Below the pieces are notes generated by a model. That model saw only the letters and a program-made list of their open reading frames with translations. It ran no database searches and was not told where the DNA came from. From Bacillus sp. OV322 (GTDB taxonomy: Bacteria > Bacillota > Bacilli > Bacillales > DSM-1321): a DNA stretch of 57,446 bases. The position numbers and the translations under genes were made by a program. The stretch is taken from positions 1 to 57,446 of the forward strand of contig NZ_FOMA01000013.1 of the NCBI RefSeq assembly GCF_900112495.1. Direction: 5' to 3'. The number at the start of each line of letters is the position of its first letter. Within the stretch, counting starts at the first letter, position 1. Positions 20,995 to 30,834 of this stretch are shown here, piece after piece.

Positions 20995-21277
20995 ATTGAA
21001 AAAAACAGGCTTTATTGTTATATTCCAATTCCCCCGATTATTTACAAGTAAACCTTTTTTAGCCCCAATTTAAAAAAACTCCTCAAAAAAATTCAGAAAC
21101 TCTTAATTTGACTCCTTGAAAGGTATATAATTGACAAGATGTGATTTTCTTCACAAATAAAGAATGATAATACACTTGCCATAGGCAGCCAGCAAGGAAA
21201 GCGGCCTGCTTTTTAATTAAACAGAGAGCAGATGCAGGTTTTCTTATTGACAATAATTTGTACTTTTCTCAGAAATG
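20995..21277. other. AT-rich intergenic region before glmU
   Basis: No gene is seen. A weak hairpin at 21184-21211 (GGCAG-CC with GGC-CTGC, one bulge) is followed by TTTTTAATT and could be an attenuator. Scattered TTGAC-like and TATAAT-like hexamers around 21115-21145 are not properly spaced. Confidence 0.35.
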
Positions 21278-21306
21278 TTGAAAAGAAGGTTTATTTGAGA
21301 TAATAT
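21278..21306 (+). promoter_or_regulatory. Possible SigA promoter of glmU
   Basis: TTGAAA (21278-21283), a 17-base spacer, then TAATAT (21301-21306), 37 bases before the glmU start. Confidence 0.5.
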
Positions 21307-21342
21307 TTTTAATGGATAAAAAGGTAAAATTGGAGGCCTGTT

Positions 21343-22716
21343 ATGACGAATCGTTATGCAATAATATTGGCCGCAGGACAAGGTACCAGAATGAAATCTA
21401 AGCTTTACAAGGTTTTACACCCTGTTTGCGGAAAACCAATGGTACAGCATGTTATAGACCACGTTAATGAACTTAAAATAGAAGATATAGTCACGATTAT
21501 TGGCCATGGAGCTGAAAAAGTGCAGGATCAAGTGGGCAATTTAAGCCAGTATGCCCTTCAAACGGAGCAATTGGGAACTGCCCATGCAGTGATGCAGGCA
21601 GAAACAGCGCTTGCCGGCAAAGAAGGAACCACTCTTGTGATTTGCGGGGATACTCCCTTAATTAAATCAGAGACCATGCAGGCATTAATCGACCTGCACG
21701 AAGAAAAACAGGCTAAGGCAACCATATTGACAGCTTCAGCCCAAAATCCTGCTGGTTATGGACGGGTCATCCGCAATAGCGATGGAGAAGTTGAAAAAAT
21801 TGTAGAACACAAAGATGCGAATGAATCCGAGCTTAAGGTAAAGGAAATCAATACTGGAACCTATTGCTTTGATAACATGGCCCTATTTTCTGCCCTTAAA
21901 AAAGTTTCGAATGACAATGTGCAGGGCGAGTATTACCTGCCTGATGTTATTGAAATCCTGAAGGCTGAGGGAGAAATTATTACAGCCTATGAAACGAATG
22001 ATTTTGGCGAAACAATGGGAGTGAACGATAGAGTCGCTTTATCCCAGGCAGAAGCCATCATGCGAACCAGGATTAACGAAAAGCATATGAGGAATGGAGT
22101 AACCATTACAGATCCGGCATCCACCTATATTGAAGCTGACGTAACCATCGAACAGGATACAGTCATTTATCCTGGCACCATGATTATGGGCAGCACCCAT
22201 ATTGGCCGGGAATGCCTGATCGGTCCTCATACAGAAATTAAAGACTGCAAAATTGGCGATCATACCGTACTTCGCCAATCTGTTGCACATGACAGCTCGA
22301 TTGGGGCAGAAGTGAAGATTGGGCCGTTTGCCCATATCCGTCCTCAATCTGAAATTATGGATGAAGTGAAAATCGGGAATTTTGTTGAAATTAAAAAAGC
22401 AGTCTTTGGCACGGGAAGCAAAGCTTCTCATTTAAGTTACATTGGTGATGCTGAAGTTGGAAAAGATGTTAATATCGGCTGCGGATCCATTACTGTAAAT
22501 TATGACGGAAAAAATAAATTCTTGACTAAAATAGAAGATGGGGTTTTTGTTGGCTGCAATTCCAATCTGGTTGCTCCTGTTACCATTGGAAAAGGAGCAT
22601 ACGTAGCGGCAGGTTCAACAATAACGGAAGATGTTCCAGGCGAAGCTTTATCAATAGCCCGCGCACGCCAGGTTAATAAAGAAGACTACGTAAAAAACCT
22701 GAAGTTCAATAAATAA
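21343..22716 (+). CDS. glmU: Bifunctional GlmU (GlcN-1-P acetyltransferase / GlcNAc-1-P uridyltransferase)
   Basis: Makes UDP-GlcNAc, the precursor of peptidoglycan and teichoic acids, in two steps. The N-terminal pyrophosphorylase domain (1-230) has [11 protein letters not shown] at residues 9-19. A linker leads to the C-terminal left-handed beta-helix acetyltransferase domain (250-457) with hexapeptide repeats such as [16 protein letters not shown] and VGKDVNIG. 457 residues, full length. GGAGG lies before the ATG. prs follows 17 bases downstream. Confidence 0.97.
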   Translation: MTNRYAIILAAGQGTRMKSKLYKVLHPVCGKPMVQHVIDHVNELKIEDIVTIIGHGAEKVQDQVGNLSQYALQTEQLGTAHAVMQAETALAGKEGTTLVICGDTPLIKSETMQALIDLHEEKQAKATILTASAQNPAGYGRVIRNSDGEVEKIVEHKDANESELKVKEINTGTYCFDNMALFSALKKVSNDNVQGEYYLPDVIEILKAEGEIITAYETNDFGETMGVNDRVALSQAEAIMRTRINEKHMRNGVTITDPASTYIEADVTIEQDTVIYPGTMIMGSTHIGRECLIGPHTEIKDCKIGDHTVLRQSVAHDSSIGAEVKIGPFAHIRPQSEIMDEVKIGNFVEIKKAVFGTGSKASHLSYIGDAEVGKDVNIGCGSITVNYDGKNKFLTKIEDGVFVGCNSNLVAPVTIGKGAYVAAGSTITEDVPGEALSIARARQVNKEDYVKNLKFNK

Positions 22717-22733
22717 CCCAATGGAGGTTCATC

Positions 22734-23687
22734 ATGTCAAACCAGTATTTAGATCCTAACTTAAAAGTCTTTTCTCTAAATTCCAATCATGCATTAGCTC
22801 AAGAAATTGCTAAAGCCATCGGTGTAGAGCTTGGAAAATGTTCAGTGACTCATTTCAGTGATGGTGAAGTGCAAATCAATATTGAGGAAAGCATCCGCGG
22901 CTGTGACGTGTTTGTTATTCAATCAACAAGCCAGCCTGTTAATGAGCATTTGATGGAACTGCTGATTATGATTGATGCATTAAAGCGTGCTTCCGCTAAA
23001 ACCATCAATATTGTTATGCCTTATTACGGATATGCGCGGCAGGATCGGAAAGCGCGTGCCAGGGAGCCAATCACTGCCAAGCTTGTTGCTAATCTTTTGG
23101 AAACTGCAGGCGCAGACCGTGTCATCACACTGGATCTACATGCACCTCAAATACAAGGATTCTTTGACATTTTAATCGACCATTTAATGGGTGTGCCGAT
23201 TCTTGCTGATTATTTCAGAGAAAAGAATTTGCAGGATATCGTAATTGTGTCTCCTGATCATGGCGGAGTTACCCGTGCCCGGAAAATGGCAGACCGCTTA
23301 AAAGCGCCGATTGCCATCATAGATAAACGCCGTCCGCGCCCGAATGTTGCAGAGGTAATGAACATTGTCGGAAACATTGAAGGAAAAACGGCCATTTTAA
23401 TTGATGATATTATTGACACCGCCGGGACTATTACATTAGCAGCAAATGCCCTTATGGAGAACGGGGCAACAGAAGTGTACGCTTGCTGTACACATCCTGT
23501 TCTTTCCGGCCCGGCTATCGAGCGTATTCAAAACTCAACTATTAAAGAGCTTGTAGTAACGAATACAATTTCTCTTCCGGAGGAAAAGAAAATCGATAAG
23601 ATTGTGGAGCTTTCTGTAGCTACTTTAATCGGCGAAGCAATTATCCGTGTCCATGAAGAGCAATCAGTAAGCACATTATTTGATTAA
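22734..23687 (+). CDS. prs: Ribose-phosphate pyrophosphokinase (PRPP synthetase)
   Basis: Converts ribose-5-phosphate and ATP to PRPP, used for purines, pyrimidines, histidine, tryptophan and NAD. Motifs: [13 protein letters not shown] near residue 37, the divalent-ion site [12 protein letters not shown] near 130, and the ribose-phosphate loop [13 protein letters not shown] near 222. 317 residues, class I. GGAGG precedes the ATG. A repeat element begins four bases after the stop and would be part of the 3' untranslated mRNA. Confidence 0.97.
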   Translation: MSNQYLDPNLKVFSLNSNHALAQEIAKAIGVELGKCSVTHFSDGEVQINIEESIRGCDVFVIQSTSQPVNEHLMELLIMIDALKRASAKTINIVMPYYGYARQDRKARAREPITAKLVANLLETAGADRVITLDLHAPQIQGFFDILIDHLMGVPILADYFREKNLQDIVIVSPDHGGVTRARKMADRLKAPIAIIDKRRPRPNVAEVMNIVGNIEGKTAILIDDIIDTAGTITLAANALMENGATEVYACCTHPVLSGPAIERIQNSTIKELVVTNTISLPEEKKIDKIVELSVATLIGEAIIRVHEEQSVSTLFD

Positions 23688-23690
23688 ATA

Positions 23691-23875
23691 GGCTCTTTTT
23701 TAAAAGATTGCTGTTTTTTAATAAGTTCTGCGAGGCAATCCCGTAGTTAAGCCAGGTTGATTGGAGTGTAAGGTGCGAGACTCCTGCAGGCTCACCTGTC
23801 CGCCCCGCGGAAAGCGAGCATCCTGAGCGGAAATCAACCCTCTTGTTCCATAGCAACAAAGTTTAGGAAACAGCC
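23691..23875. repeat. Palindromic intergenic repeat, copy 2 (internally shortened)
   Basis: Same outer ends as copy 1 (GGCTC from 23691, AGCC at 23872-23875) and the same core borders GGTTGATT (23755) and AAATCAACC (23831-23839). About 40 bases of the central GC-rich part are missing. The element lies between the prs stop and the prs terminator, so it should be transcribed. Confidence 0.85.
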
Positions 23876-23966
23876 ATTAATTAAAAAGCTCAGAAGCCTG
23901 TTCAGCCGGGAACATAATTCCGGATGCCTGTCAGGTAATGACAGCCAGGTTTACTACTATTAAAAG

Positions 23967-24000
23967 AGACGATGATAATTTTTTCATCGTCTTTTTTTTT
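23967..24000 (+). terminator. Terminator after prs
   Basis: AGACGATGA (23967-23975) pairs with TCATCGTCT (23984-23992), then at least eight T. It lies about 90 bases after repeat copy 2. Confidence 0.85.
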
Positions 24001-24074
24001 GCGAAAAAATGCCTTCAAAGCCTTTCACCCTGCCGGTTCCGGCAGACTCACCAGCCCAGGCCTTGCAGAAAAAT

Positions 24075-24100
24075 GTTTAGAATCTTTCTTTTTAGGGCAA
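24075..24100 (+). promoter_or_regulatory. SigB general-stress promoter of ctc
   Basis: GTTTAG (24075-24080), a 14-base spacer, then GGGCAA (24095-24100), close to SigB consensus GTTTAA and GGGTAT. ctc is the founding SigB-controlled gene in B. subtilis. Confidence 0.65.
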
Positions 24101-24152
24101 TTTTTAAGTAAGAGAAGCATTAATTTATTTCATTCGGAAAGGCGGAGGATTC

Positions 24153-24782
24153 ATGAGTAACGTATTAGCGGCAAAAGAACGGGAAAATACTAACTTAAAA
24201 CAATTAAGGGACAGCGGCAACATTCCTGCTATTGTTTATGGCAATAAAAATGCAAGCACTGCTATTTCTGTAAGCAATGGGGATTTCCAGAGGGTCATCA
24301 AGGAAGTCGGCCGCAATGGAATTATTTCTTTGGATGTACAAGGAAGTAAACATAATGTTATGCTGTCTGACTTTCAGAAAGATCCGCTGAAAAACGAAAT
24401 CTTTCATGCGGATTTCCTGATTGTTAACATGTCAGAGGAGCGTCAGGCACAAGTCCGTATCAACCTGGTCGGCGATTCTAAAGGTGTGAAAGATGGCGGC
24501 GTTCTCCAGCAATCCATTCACGAAGTCACTGTAACGGCTAAACCAAATGACATTCCGGAATCGATTGATGTGGATGTTACGAACCTGGAAGTTGGCGATA
24601 CAGTTTCGATTGCAGATGTGAAAAGCGCGAAAGGAATTACGATTGACCAGGATGAGGAAGAAGTCATTGCCTCTGTACTCGCTCCGAGACAGGAAGCGGA
24701 AATCAGTACGGGCGAACAGCAGGATGGCGGGACTCCAGACAACGAAGAAGGCCGTGAAACCTCTCCATCACCGGAGTCATGA
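24153..24782 (+). CDS. ctc: General stress protein Ctc, ribosomal protein L25 family
   Basis: A 5S-rRNA-binding protein of the long bL25/TL5 type, 209 residues. The N-terminal L25 domain (about 1-90) begins with the typical substrate-like LKQLRDSGNIPAIVYG. The C-terminal beta domain (about 95-185) contains VDVTNLEVGDTVSIADV. The tail is acidic and low in complexity. It joins the ribosome under stress. The strong GGCGGAGG site and the SigB-like promoter fit stress induction. Confidence 0.95.
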   Translation: MSNVLAAKERENTNLKQLRDSGNIPAIVYGNKNASTAISVSNGDFQRVIKEVGRNGIISLDVQGSKHNVMLSDFQKDPLKNEIFHADFLIVNMSEERQAQVRINLVGDSKGVKDGGVLQQSIHEVTVTAKPNDIPESIDVDVTNLEVGDTVSIADVKSAKGITIDQDEEEVIASVLAPRQEAEISTGEQQDGGTPDNEEGRETSPSPES

Positions 24783-24816
24783 TAATGCATGATAGAAGAT
24801 AAAACATGGTATAATA

Positions 24817-24844
24817 GGCGTAACCTACTCAGGTTACGCCTTTT
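24817..24844 (+). terminator. Terminator of ctc
   Basis: GGCGTAACC (24817-24825) pairs perfectly with GGTTACGCC (24832-24840), then TTTT. Confidence 0.85.
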
Positions 24845-25039
24845 ATCAGGTGAGATTAATCAGCACTTCTTGGCATTTTCGGCTTTGAAATATTCCTGCT
24901 GCATATGGCTGGGATGTTTTTAAAATAGAATAGGACTGGAGCCGCTTGCGGGATAAAGTGCAGATGGGTTACGCTTTTTATAAGGTTAAAAAAAGCGTGA
25001 ACCGCTTCAAGTATGGAAAGCAGTGACGGAGAGTGAAAT

Positions 25040-25597
25040 ATGAAGATAATTGCAGGACTGGGCAACCCGGGAAAACAATATGAAAAAACAAGGCATAACA
25101 TCGGCTTTGAAGCAATAGATGAATTATCGAGAAAATGGTCAATCCCTTTGGATCAGGCTAAGCATAAAGGAATATATGGATCTGGAAGTGTAAATGGAGA
25201 TAAGGTCATACTTCTTAAACCTCTTACATATATGAACTTATCTGGAGAATCAATTGGGGCAGTTATGGACTTTTTTAAACTGGAAGTCAATGATCTTGTC
25301 GTCCTGTATGATGATTTAGATTTGCCTGCAGGGAAAATCAGGTTGCGGCAAAAAGGAAGTGCAGGGGGACACAATGGAATAAAATCCACCATTGCCCATA
25401 TGGGCACCCAGGAGTTCAACAGAATCCGGATTGGAATTGGCAGGCCAGAAGGAAGAATACCTGTTACGGATTATGTCCTCGGCAGATTTACAAAGGAAGA
25501 GTGGCCAGTCATGAGCGAAGCAGTCGATAAAAGTGTGAATGCTTGCGAAGAATGGGTTAAAAAGCCGTTTCTTCAGGTAATGAATGAATTTAACTGA
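25040..25597 (+). CDS. pth: Peptidyl-tRNA hydrolase (SpoVC)
   Basis: Frees tRNA from prematurely released peptidyl-tRNA, an essential recycling step. A temperature-sensitive allele in B. subtilis was found as a sporulation mutant, hence spoVC. Motifs: [18 protein letters not shown] at residues 6-23 with the catalytic His, PLTYMNLSG near 61, and YDDLDLP with [11 protein letters not shown] near 95-115. 185 residues. It is placed as in all Bacillus, between ctc and fin. Confidence 0.97.
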   Translation: MKIIAGLGNPGKQYEKTRHNIGFEAIDELSRKWSIPLDQAKHKGIYGSGSVNGDKVILLKPLTYMNLSGESIGAVMDFFKLEVNDLVVLYDDLDLPAGKIRLRQKGSAGGHNGIKSTIAHMGTQEFNRIRIGIGRPEGRIPVTDYVLGRFTKEEWPVMSEAVDKSVNACEEWVKKPFLQVMNEFN

Positions 25598-25637
25598 TCA
25601 AAAACCATCCAATTTGGAAGGTATCCGCTAGCCATAT

Positions 25638-25668
25638 GAATAAATCCCCCTTTTTTTGGTGAATACTA
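25638..25668 (+). promoter_or_regulatory. SigF/SigG-type forespore promoter of fin
   Basis: GAATA (25638-25642), a 16-base spacer, then GTGAATACTA (25659-25668). The -10 fits SigF at nine of ten positions, and its last seven bases also resemble the SigG -10 (AATACTA against CATNHTA). Confidence 0.6.
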
Positions 25669-25698
25669 ACCATAAAAAGAGACTAGGGGGTTAGCGAT

Positions 25699-25929
25699 AT
25701 GGCTCTCCATTATAATTGTAGACATTGCGGAATGAAGCTTGGAAGCATACACCAGCAGGTTTTGGATATAGAACAATTAGGTTTTGATAAACTTAATGAT
25801 GAAGAACGCCAGGAAATGATTGTTTATGATTCTTCAGGAGATATATATGTTAAATCCATATGTGCAGACTGCCAGGAATCACTGCAAAAAAATCCTGGAT
25901 TGCATCAAAACGATTATATTATTCATTAA
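25699..25929 (+). CDS. fin: Anti-sigma-F factor Fin
   Basis: A small zinc protein of 76 residues. In B. subtilis Fin binds RNA polymerase and displaces SigF, helping the forespore switch to SigG. Two cysteine pairs are visible: CRHCG at residues 8-11 and CADCQ near 54-57, plus the conserved LGFDKLNDEERQEMI core. A GGGGG site lies before the ATG. The forespore-type promoter upstream fits its role. CsfB, its functional counterpart against SigG, opens this window. Confidence 0.93.
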   Translation: MALHYNCRHCGMKLGSIHQQVLDIEQLGFDKLNDEERQEMIVYDSSGDIYVKSICADCQESLQKNPGLHQNDYIIH

Positions 25930-25938
25930 TGGAAATCA

Positions 25939-25965
25939 GCTTTGGGACAAATCCAAAGCATTTTT
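25939..25965 (+). terminator. Terminator of fin
   Basis: GCTTTGG (25939-25945) pairs with CCAAAGC (25953-25959), then ATTTTT. Confidence 0.7.
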
Positions 25966-25988
25966 CCGTTTGCTCCAATTTAGTTAAA

Positions 25989-26214
25989 GGCTCTTTTCTT
26001 ATAGAATGCTGTTTTTTAATATGTACTGTGAAGTGAACCTGTTGTTAAACCTGGTTGATTGGTGTGTAAGGTGCAAGACTTCTGCGGGATTAACGGGAAG
26101 GTGAGACCCCGCAAGCATTGCTTTAGAGGCTCACGTCCGTCCCGCGGAGAGCGAGCATCCCGGAACGGAAATCACCCCCTTGTTCAGGTAGCAGCAAAGT
26201 TTACGAACACAGCC
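25989..26214. repeat. Palindromic intergenic repeat, copy 3 (full length)
   Basis: Same architecture as copy 1: GGCTCTTTTC at the left end (25989), core start GGTTGATT (26053), core end AAATCACCC (26169-26177, one change) and AGCC at the right end (26211-26214). TGCGGG pairs with CCCGCA inside. It lies between fin and mfd in the same orientation as the other two copies. The remaining 150 bases before mfd show no feature I can name. Confidence 0.85.
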
Positions 26215-26367
26215 TAATTAAAGACGCATCCAGGCTGGATTCGTTTATTTCCTTTATGAGGTTTTGAAAAATACCATGGGTATATAAATGCGTTAAAACT
26301 ATAGAACGTACCTGGGAGCAATCCTGGGGACATATTATTTTATTTATTGAGAGGGGAGGGGCAGAGT

Positions 26368-29300
26368 GTGAAAGGATTGCAAAATCTGTTTTCCAAACAC
26401 GAGGATGTCCGCTCATTAATAACGGGAATAGATGAGGGGTTAAGGGAGCAATTGGTTTCTGGATTATCTGGTTCTTCCAGATCAGTGCTGATTGCTTCAG
26501 TTTATGCGGAAACAAAAAAATCTATCCTGGTGGTCACACATAACCTTTTGCAGGCACAGAAGCTTCAAGAGGATTTGTCCGGCTTTATTTCTGAGGAAGA
26601 ATTATTTATATATCCGGCAAATGAGCTGATTGCTGCAGAACTTAGCGTTTCAAGTCCAGAATTAAGAGCGCAGCGTGTAGAAGCGCTGAACCATTGGACA
26701 CATGGCAAAAAAGGAGTCATTATCGTACCGATTCCGGGATTAAGGAAACTGCTTCCTCCTAAGGAGCTTTGGAAAAGGTATCAGCTTGACCTTAAGGTTG
26801 GCGAAGACATCGAAGTGGAGAACACGCTCCAGACTTTTGTTCATATGGGCTATTCAAGGGCGGAAATGGTTTCGTCTCCAGGTGAATTCAGCATCAGGGG
26901 CGGTATCATTGATATTTACCCGATTACTGAAAATAATCCTGTCAGGATAGAATTGTTTGATACCGAAATAGATTCCATACGGACTTTTTCACTCGAAGAC
27001 CAGCGATCCATTGAGAGGCATCCGGCGGTTTCCATTGGTCCTGTTACTGAAACGCTATTAGAGCCCGCACATATTGACTCTATTATTGAAAAGCTAGAAA
27101 GCGGCTTAAGCAAAAGCCTGAAAAAAATAAAAAATGAAAAGACAAAGGAACAGCTGGTACAGACCATCGGGTATGAGTTAGAACAATTTAAAACAGGAAA
27201 TCTGACGGATCAGATCTCAAAATACTTAAGCCTCGGCTATGAAAAACCAGCTAGTTTGATAGATTATATGCCCAGCGACGGCATTGTGATGCTTGATGAA
27301 ATCAGCCGTATTCAGGAAATAAGCGATTCCCTGGAAAAAGAAGAGGCAGAATGGTACACCAATCTGCTTGCAGAAGGCCAAATCATCCATGATGTCAAAC
27401 TGGCCCACCGCTTGCCGGAGCTTATAGCAGGCTCTGACCGGCCGTTTATTTATTTATCCCTTTTCTTGCGCCATGTGCCGCATACGAATCCCCAGAATAT
27501 TATTAATTTCACCTGTAAGCAGATGCAAAATTTTCATGGCCAAATGAATGTGTTTAAAGCGGAAACCGACCGCTGGAAAAAAGGGAAATTTGCAGTGATT
27601 ATTTTAGGCCCTGATGAAGAGAGGGTCAAGAAACTGCACAGGGTGCTAGAAGACTACGAGATTGAAGCAGCCGAGCTCAAAAGCGGCAGCGAAATCCTTC
27701 CGGGGAAGGTGCAGATCCTCCAGGGAAGCCTGAATTCAGGCTTTGAACTGCCTATGCAAAAATACGCAGTCATAACAGAGCAGGAGCTTTTTAATACAAA
27801 AGTGAAGAAAACGGCAAGAAGGCAAAAACTTACCAATGCCGAAAGAATAAAAAGTTATTCAGAATTAAAGACTGGCGATTATGTTGTTCACGTTAACCAT
27901 GGAATCGGAAAATATCTCGGTATTGAGACTTTGAGTATCAATGGCGTTCATAAGGATTATCTCCATATTCGCTACCAGGCTAACGATAAGCTTTATGTGC
28001 CTGTTGACCAAATAGATTTAGTGCAGAAATATGTCGGCTCCGAAGGGAAAGAGCCCAAGCTTTATAAACTTGGCGGTTCGGACTGGAAAAGAGTCAAAAG
28101 CAAGGTGCAGTCTTCTGTTGAGGATATTGCGGATGATTTAATCAAGCTTTATGCAGAGCGGGAAGCTGCAAAGGGCTATGCATTTTCACCTGATGGGGAT
28201 CTACAGAGGGAGTTTGAGACTGCTTTCCCTTATAACGAAACAGATGATCAGCTAAGGTCCATACTTGAAATCAAAAAAGACATGGAGCGTGAACGGCCAA
28301 TGGACCGCCTGCTATGCGGAGATGTCGGTTACGGAAAAACGGAAGTTGCCATCCGGGCTGCATTTAAAGCCATTATGGACGGAAAACAAGTCGCATTTTT
28401 AGTTCCGACAACCATTCTTGCACAGCAGCATTTTGAAACCCTCCAGGAAAGATTCCAGGATTACCCGATTACTATCGGATTGTTGAGCCGTTTCCGCACT
28501 AAAAAGCAGCAGACTGAAACTACGAAGGGGCTAAAGGCTGGAACTGTTGACATAGCAGTCGGCACACACCGCCTGCTTTCGAAGGATGTTCAATACCGCG
28601 AGCTTGGTCTTCTGATCATTGATGAGGAGCAGCGCTTTGGTGTAACACATAAAGAGAAAATCAAAAAACTGAAAACAAACGTGGATGTACTGACCTTAAC
28701 AGCCACCCCAATCCCGAGAACCCTGCATATGTCCATGCTTGGCGTCAGGGACTTATCTGTCATTGAGACTCCGCCTGAGAACCGGTTCCCTATCCAGACT
28801 TATGTCATGGAGTATAACGGAGGCCTTGTAAGAGAGGCGATAGAAAGGGAATTGGCGCGGGATGGGCAGGTTTACTTCCTTTACAACAGGGTAGAAGATA
28901 TAGCAAGAAAAGCAGAAGAAATTTCCATGCTGGTGCCGGAAGCACGTGTAGCCTTTGCTCACGGGCAAATGACTGAACAGGAACTTGAATCGGTGATGGT
29001 TGGATTTCTCGATGGAGAATATGACGTGCTGGTAAGCACCACGATTATAGAAACTGGTGTGGATATTCCGAATGTTAACACCCTCATTGTTCATGATGCT
29101 GATAGAATGGGCCTTTCACAGCTTTATCAGCTGCGCGGCCGTGTAGGACGCTCAAGCCGGGTAGCTTATGCTTTCTTTACCTACCGCAAGGACAAAGTGC
29201 TGACAGAGGTCGCAGAAAAAAGGCTTCAATCCATTAAGGAATTCACTGAATTGGGTTCTGGTTTCAAGATTGCCATGCGGGACCTTTCCATTAGAGGAGC

Positions 29301-29904
29301 GGGCAACCTGCTTGGAGCAGAACAACATGGGTTCATCGATTCTGTAGGTTTTGACTTGTATTCTCAGATGCTAAAAGAAGCGGTAGAAGCAAAACAAAAT
29401 GATAAGCCGGCTGAGGAACGGGCGTCTATCGAAATCGACCTTGAAATTGATGCTTATATTCCGGATTCATACATTTCTGATGGACACCAGAAGATTGAGA
29501 TGTATAAAAGGTTCAGAGGAATCGCTTCCATAGAGGAATTCCAGGAGCTTCAAGAGGAAATGCTGGATCGATTTGGTGAATACCCTGATGAGGTAGCCTA
29601 TTTATTTTTAATTGCAGAAATAAAGGTGTATGCTTTACAGGCGGGTATTGAAAGCATTAAACAATCCAAGCAGGATGTCACTATTTTAATTTCACAAAAA
29701 GAAAGCAGCAATATAGATGGCCAGAAGGTATTTCAGTTAAGTTCGAAATTTGGCCGCATGGTAGGTCTTGGCATGGATGGAAGCCGGATGAAATTAGTCC
29801 TTCATACCAAAGGCACTGTACAGGATAAGTGGCTGAATGTATTATTTGAGACTGTAAAAGGTTTGCAGCATGTCAGGAAAGCAGATCAAACAGTAAAAAA
29901 ATAA
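26368..29904 (+). CDS. mfd: Transcription-repair coupling factor Mfd
   Basis: An ATP-dependent translocase that removes RNA polymerase stalled at DNA damage and recruits UvrA. 1178 residues in the usual order: the UvrB-like N-terminal module (1-350), a D3 region, the CarD-like RNA-polymerase-interacting domain (near 500-570, GDYVVHVNHGIGKYLG), the RecG-like helicase with Walker A GDVGYGKTE at about 651 and DEEQ at about 752, motifs TATPIPRT and QLRGRVGRS, and the C-terminal TRCF domain. The GTG at 26368 follows GAGGGGAGGGG. No truncation is seen. spoVT follows, as in B. subtilis. Confidence 0.97.
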   Translation: MKGLQNLFSKHEDVRSLITGIDEGLREQLVSGLSGSSRSVLIASVYAETKKSILVVTHNLLQAQKLQEDLSGFISEEELFIYPANELIAAELSVSSPELRAQRVEALNHWTHGKKGVIIVPIPGLRKLLPPKELWKRYQLDLKVGEDIEVENTLQTFVHMGYSRAEMVSSPGEFSIRGGIIDIYPITENNPVRIELFDTEIDSIRTFSLEDQRSIERHPAVSIGPVTETLLEPAHIDSIIEKLESGLSKSLKKIKNEKTKEQLVQTIGYELEQFKTGNLTDQISKYLSLGYEKPASLIDYMPSDGIVMLDEISRIQEISDSLEKEEAEWYTNLLAEGQIIHDVKLAHRLPELIAGSDRPFIYLSLFLRHVPHTNPQNIINFTCKQMQNFHGQMNVFKAETDRWKKGKFAVIILGPDEERVKKLHRVLEDYEIEAAELKSGSEILPGKVQILQGSLNSGFELPMQKYAVITEQELFNTKVKKTARRQKLTNAERIKSYSELKTGDYVVHVNHGIGKYLGIETLSINGVHKDYLHIRYQANDKLYVPVDQIDLVQKYVGSEGKEPKLYKLGGSDWKRVKSKVQSSVEDIADDLIKLYAEREAAKGYAFSPDGDLQREFETAFPYNETDDQLRSILEIKKDMERERPMDRLLCGDVGYGKTEVAIRAAFKAIMDGKQVAFLVPTTILAQQHFETLQERFQDYPITIGLLSRFRTKKQQTETTKGLKAGTVDIAVGTHRLLSKDVQYRELGLLIIDEEQRFGVTHKEKIKKLKTNVDVLTLTATPIPRTLHMSMLGVRDLSVIETPPENRFPIQTYVMEYNGGLVREAIERELARDGQVYFLYNRVEDIARKAEEISMLVPEARVAFAHGQMTEQELESVMVGFLDGEYDVLVSTTIIETGVDIPNVNTLIVHDADRMGLSQLYQLRGRVGRSSRVAYAFFTYRKDKVLTEVAEKRLQSIKEFTELGSGFKIAMRDLSIRGAGNLLGAEQHGFIDSVGFDLYSQMLKEAVEAKQNDKPAEERASIEIDLEIDAYIPDSYISDGHQKIEMYKRFRGIASIEEFQELQEEMLDRFGEYPDEVAYLFLIAEIKVYALQAGIESIKQSKQDVTILISQKESSNIDGQKVFQLSSKFGRMVGLGMDGSRMKLVLHTKGTVQDKWLNVLFETVKGLQHVRKADQTVKK

Positions 29905-29985
29905 CAGTTCCTGCTGTTATTTAAAGATATGATGGTATTCTATTCGGAGAAAATATTTTAAAATAAAGAAAATTTTTTTCAAAGT

Positions 29986-30014
29986 GCATAGAACTTTCCA
30001 TTAGAAAAATACTA
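29986..30014 (+). promoter_or_regulatory. SigG-type forespore promoter of spoVT
   Basis: GCATA (29986-29990), a 17-base spacer, then AATACTA (30008-30014), close to SigG elements GHATR and CATNHTA. The -10 core is the same as in the fin promoter. Confidence 0.55.
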
Positions 30015-30096
30015 AGTTTCACAGAGGTAATGATTCCTGCCAATTAAGGAAAGGTCATTATCAGAAATCAATTAAACGAAAGCGAGGCAACACAAC

Positions 30097-30633
30097 ATGA
30101 AAGCAACTGGTATAGTTCGCCGAATTGATGATCTAGGAAGAGTTGTAATCCCGAAAGAAATTCGCAGAACCCTTCGCATCAGAGAAGGAGATCCGCTTGA
30201 GATCTTTGTGGACAGAGATGGCGAAGTTATTTTAAAGAAATATTCTCCTATCAGTGAGCTTGGAGATTTTGCGAGAGAATATGCAGAAGCGCTTTTTGAT
30301 AGCCTGGGCAATCCTATCTTGATCTGTGACCGTGATACATATATAGCGGTTGCAGGAGGTTCAAAGAAGGATTATTTAAACAAAAGCGTCAGTGAACTAG
30401 TGGAAAAAACAATGGATGAGCGCAATTCAATTCTTGTCACTGAAAAAGGCCAAATTACATTAGCGGATTCCAATGAAGAAGATGTACAGTCTTATACCAT
30501 TGCTCCTATTGTTGCAAATGGAGATCCAATCGGTGCAGTTGTCATCTACTCTAAAGAGAGCACAGTCGGAGAAGTTGAACATAAAGCTGTTGAAACGGCC
30601 GCAAGCTTCCTTGCCCGTCAAATGGAGCAATAA
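30097..30633 (+). CDS. spoVT: Stage V sporulation transcription factor SpoVT
   Basis: A forespore regulator that tunes SigG-dependent genes, 178 residues. The N-terminal AbrB-like swapped-hairpin domain (1-50) has MKATGIVRRIDDLGRVVIPKEIRR and is clearly related to AbrB at 8446-8730. The C-terminal GAF domain (about 56-178) has LGNPILICDRDTYIAVAGG and ends in an amphipathic helix. It likely binds an unknown small ligand. An AGCGAGG site precedes the ATG. The SigG-like promoter and downstream terminator make it monocistronic. Confidence 0.97.
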   Translation: MKATGIVRRIDDLGRVVIPKEIRRTLRIREGDPLEIFVDRDGEVILKKYSPISELGDFAREYAEALFDSLGNPILICDRDTYIAVAGGSKKDYLNKSVSELVEKTMDERNSILVTEKGQITLADSNEEDVQSYTIAPIVANGDPIGAVVIYSKESTVGEVEHKAVETAASFLARQMEQ

Positions 30634-30662
30634 TACGGACAATCTTATATATACCCCTGCTA

Positions 30663-30689
30663 AGGACAGCCTCTGGCTGTTCTTTTTTT
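30663..30689 (+). terminator. Terminator of spoVT
   Basis: AGGACAGCC (30663-30671) pairs with GGCTGTTCT (30675-30683, one G-T pair), then seven T. Confidence 0.85.
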
Positions 30690-30834
30690 GGAGAAAACAT
30701 AGAGCCATTGGACGCCAGGGGAAAACCCTGCCCCCTTGAAAGAAGAGATCCTCACGATGGGGTTCACGGGTACAACAGCAGCTTTTCTAATTATGTTATA
30801 ATACAACCACATATGTTGGAAGTGGGGTTCTGGG

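Noticed and set aside
23972..24160. 62-residue frame overlapping the ctc promoter and start
   Set aside because: It contains the SigB-type promoter and the ctc binding site, and starts in the T-run of the prs terminator.
20768..26214. The three repeats as a CRISPR array or insertion sequence
   Set aside because: They are far apart and about 200 bases long, with no short repeat-spacer pattern and no transposase frame inside or nearby.
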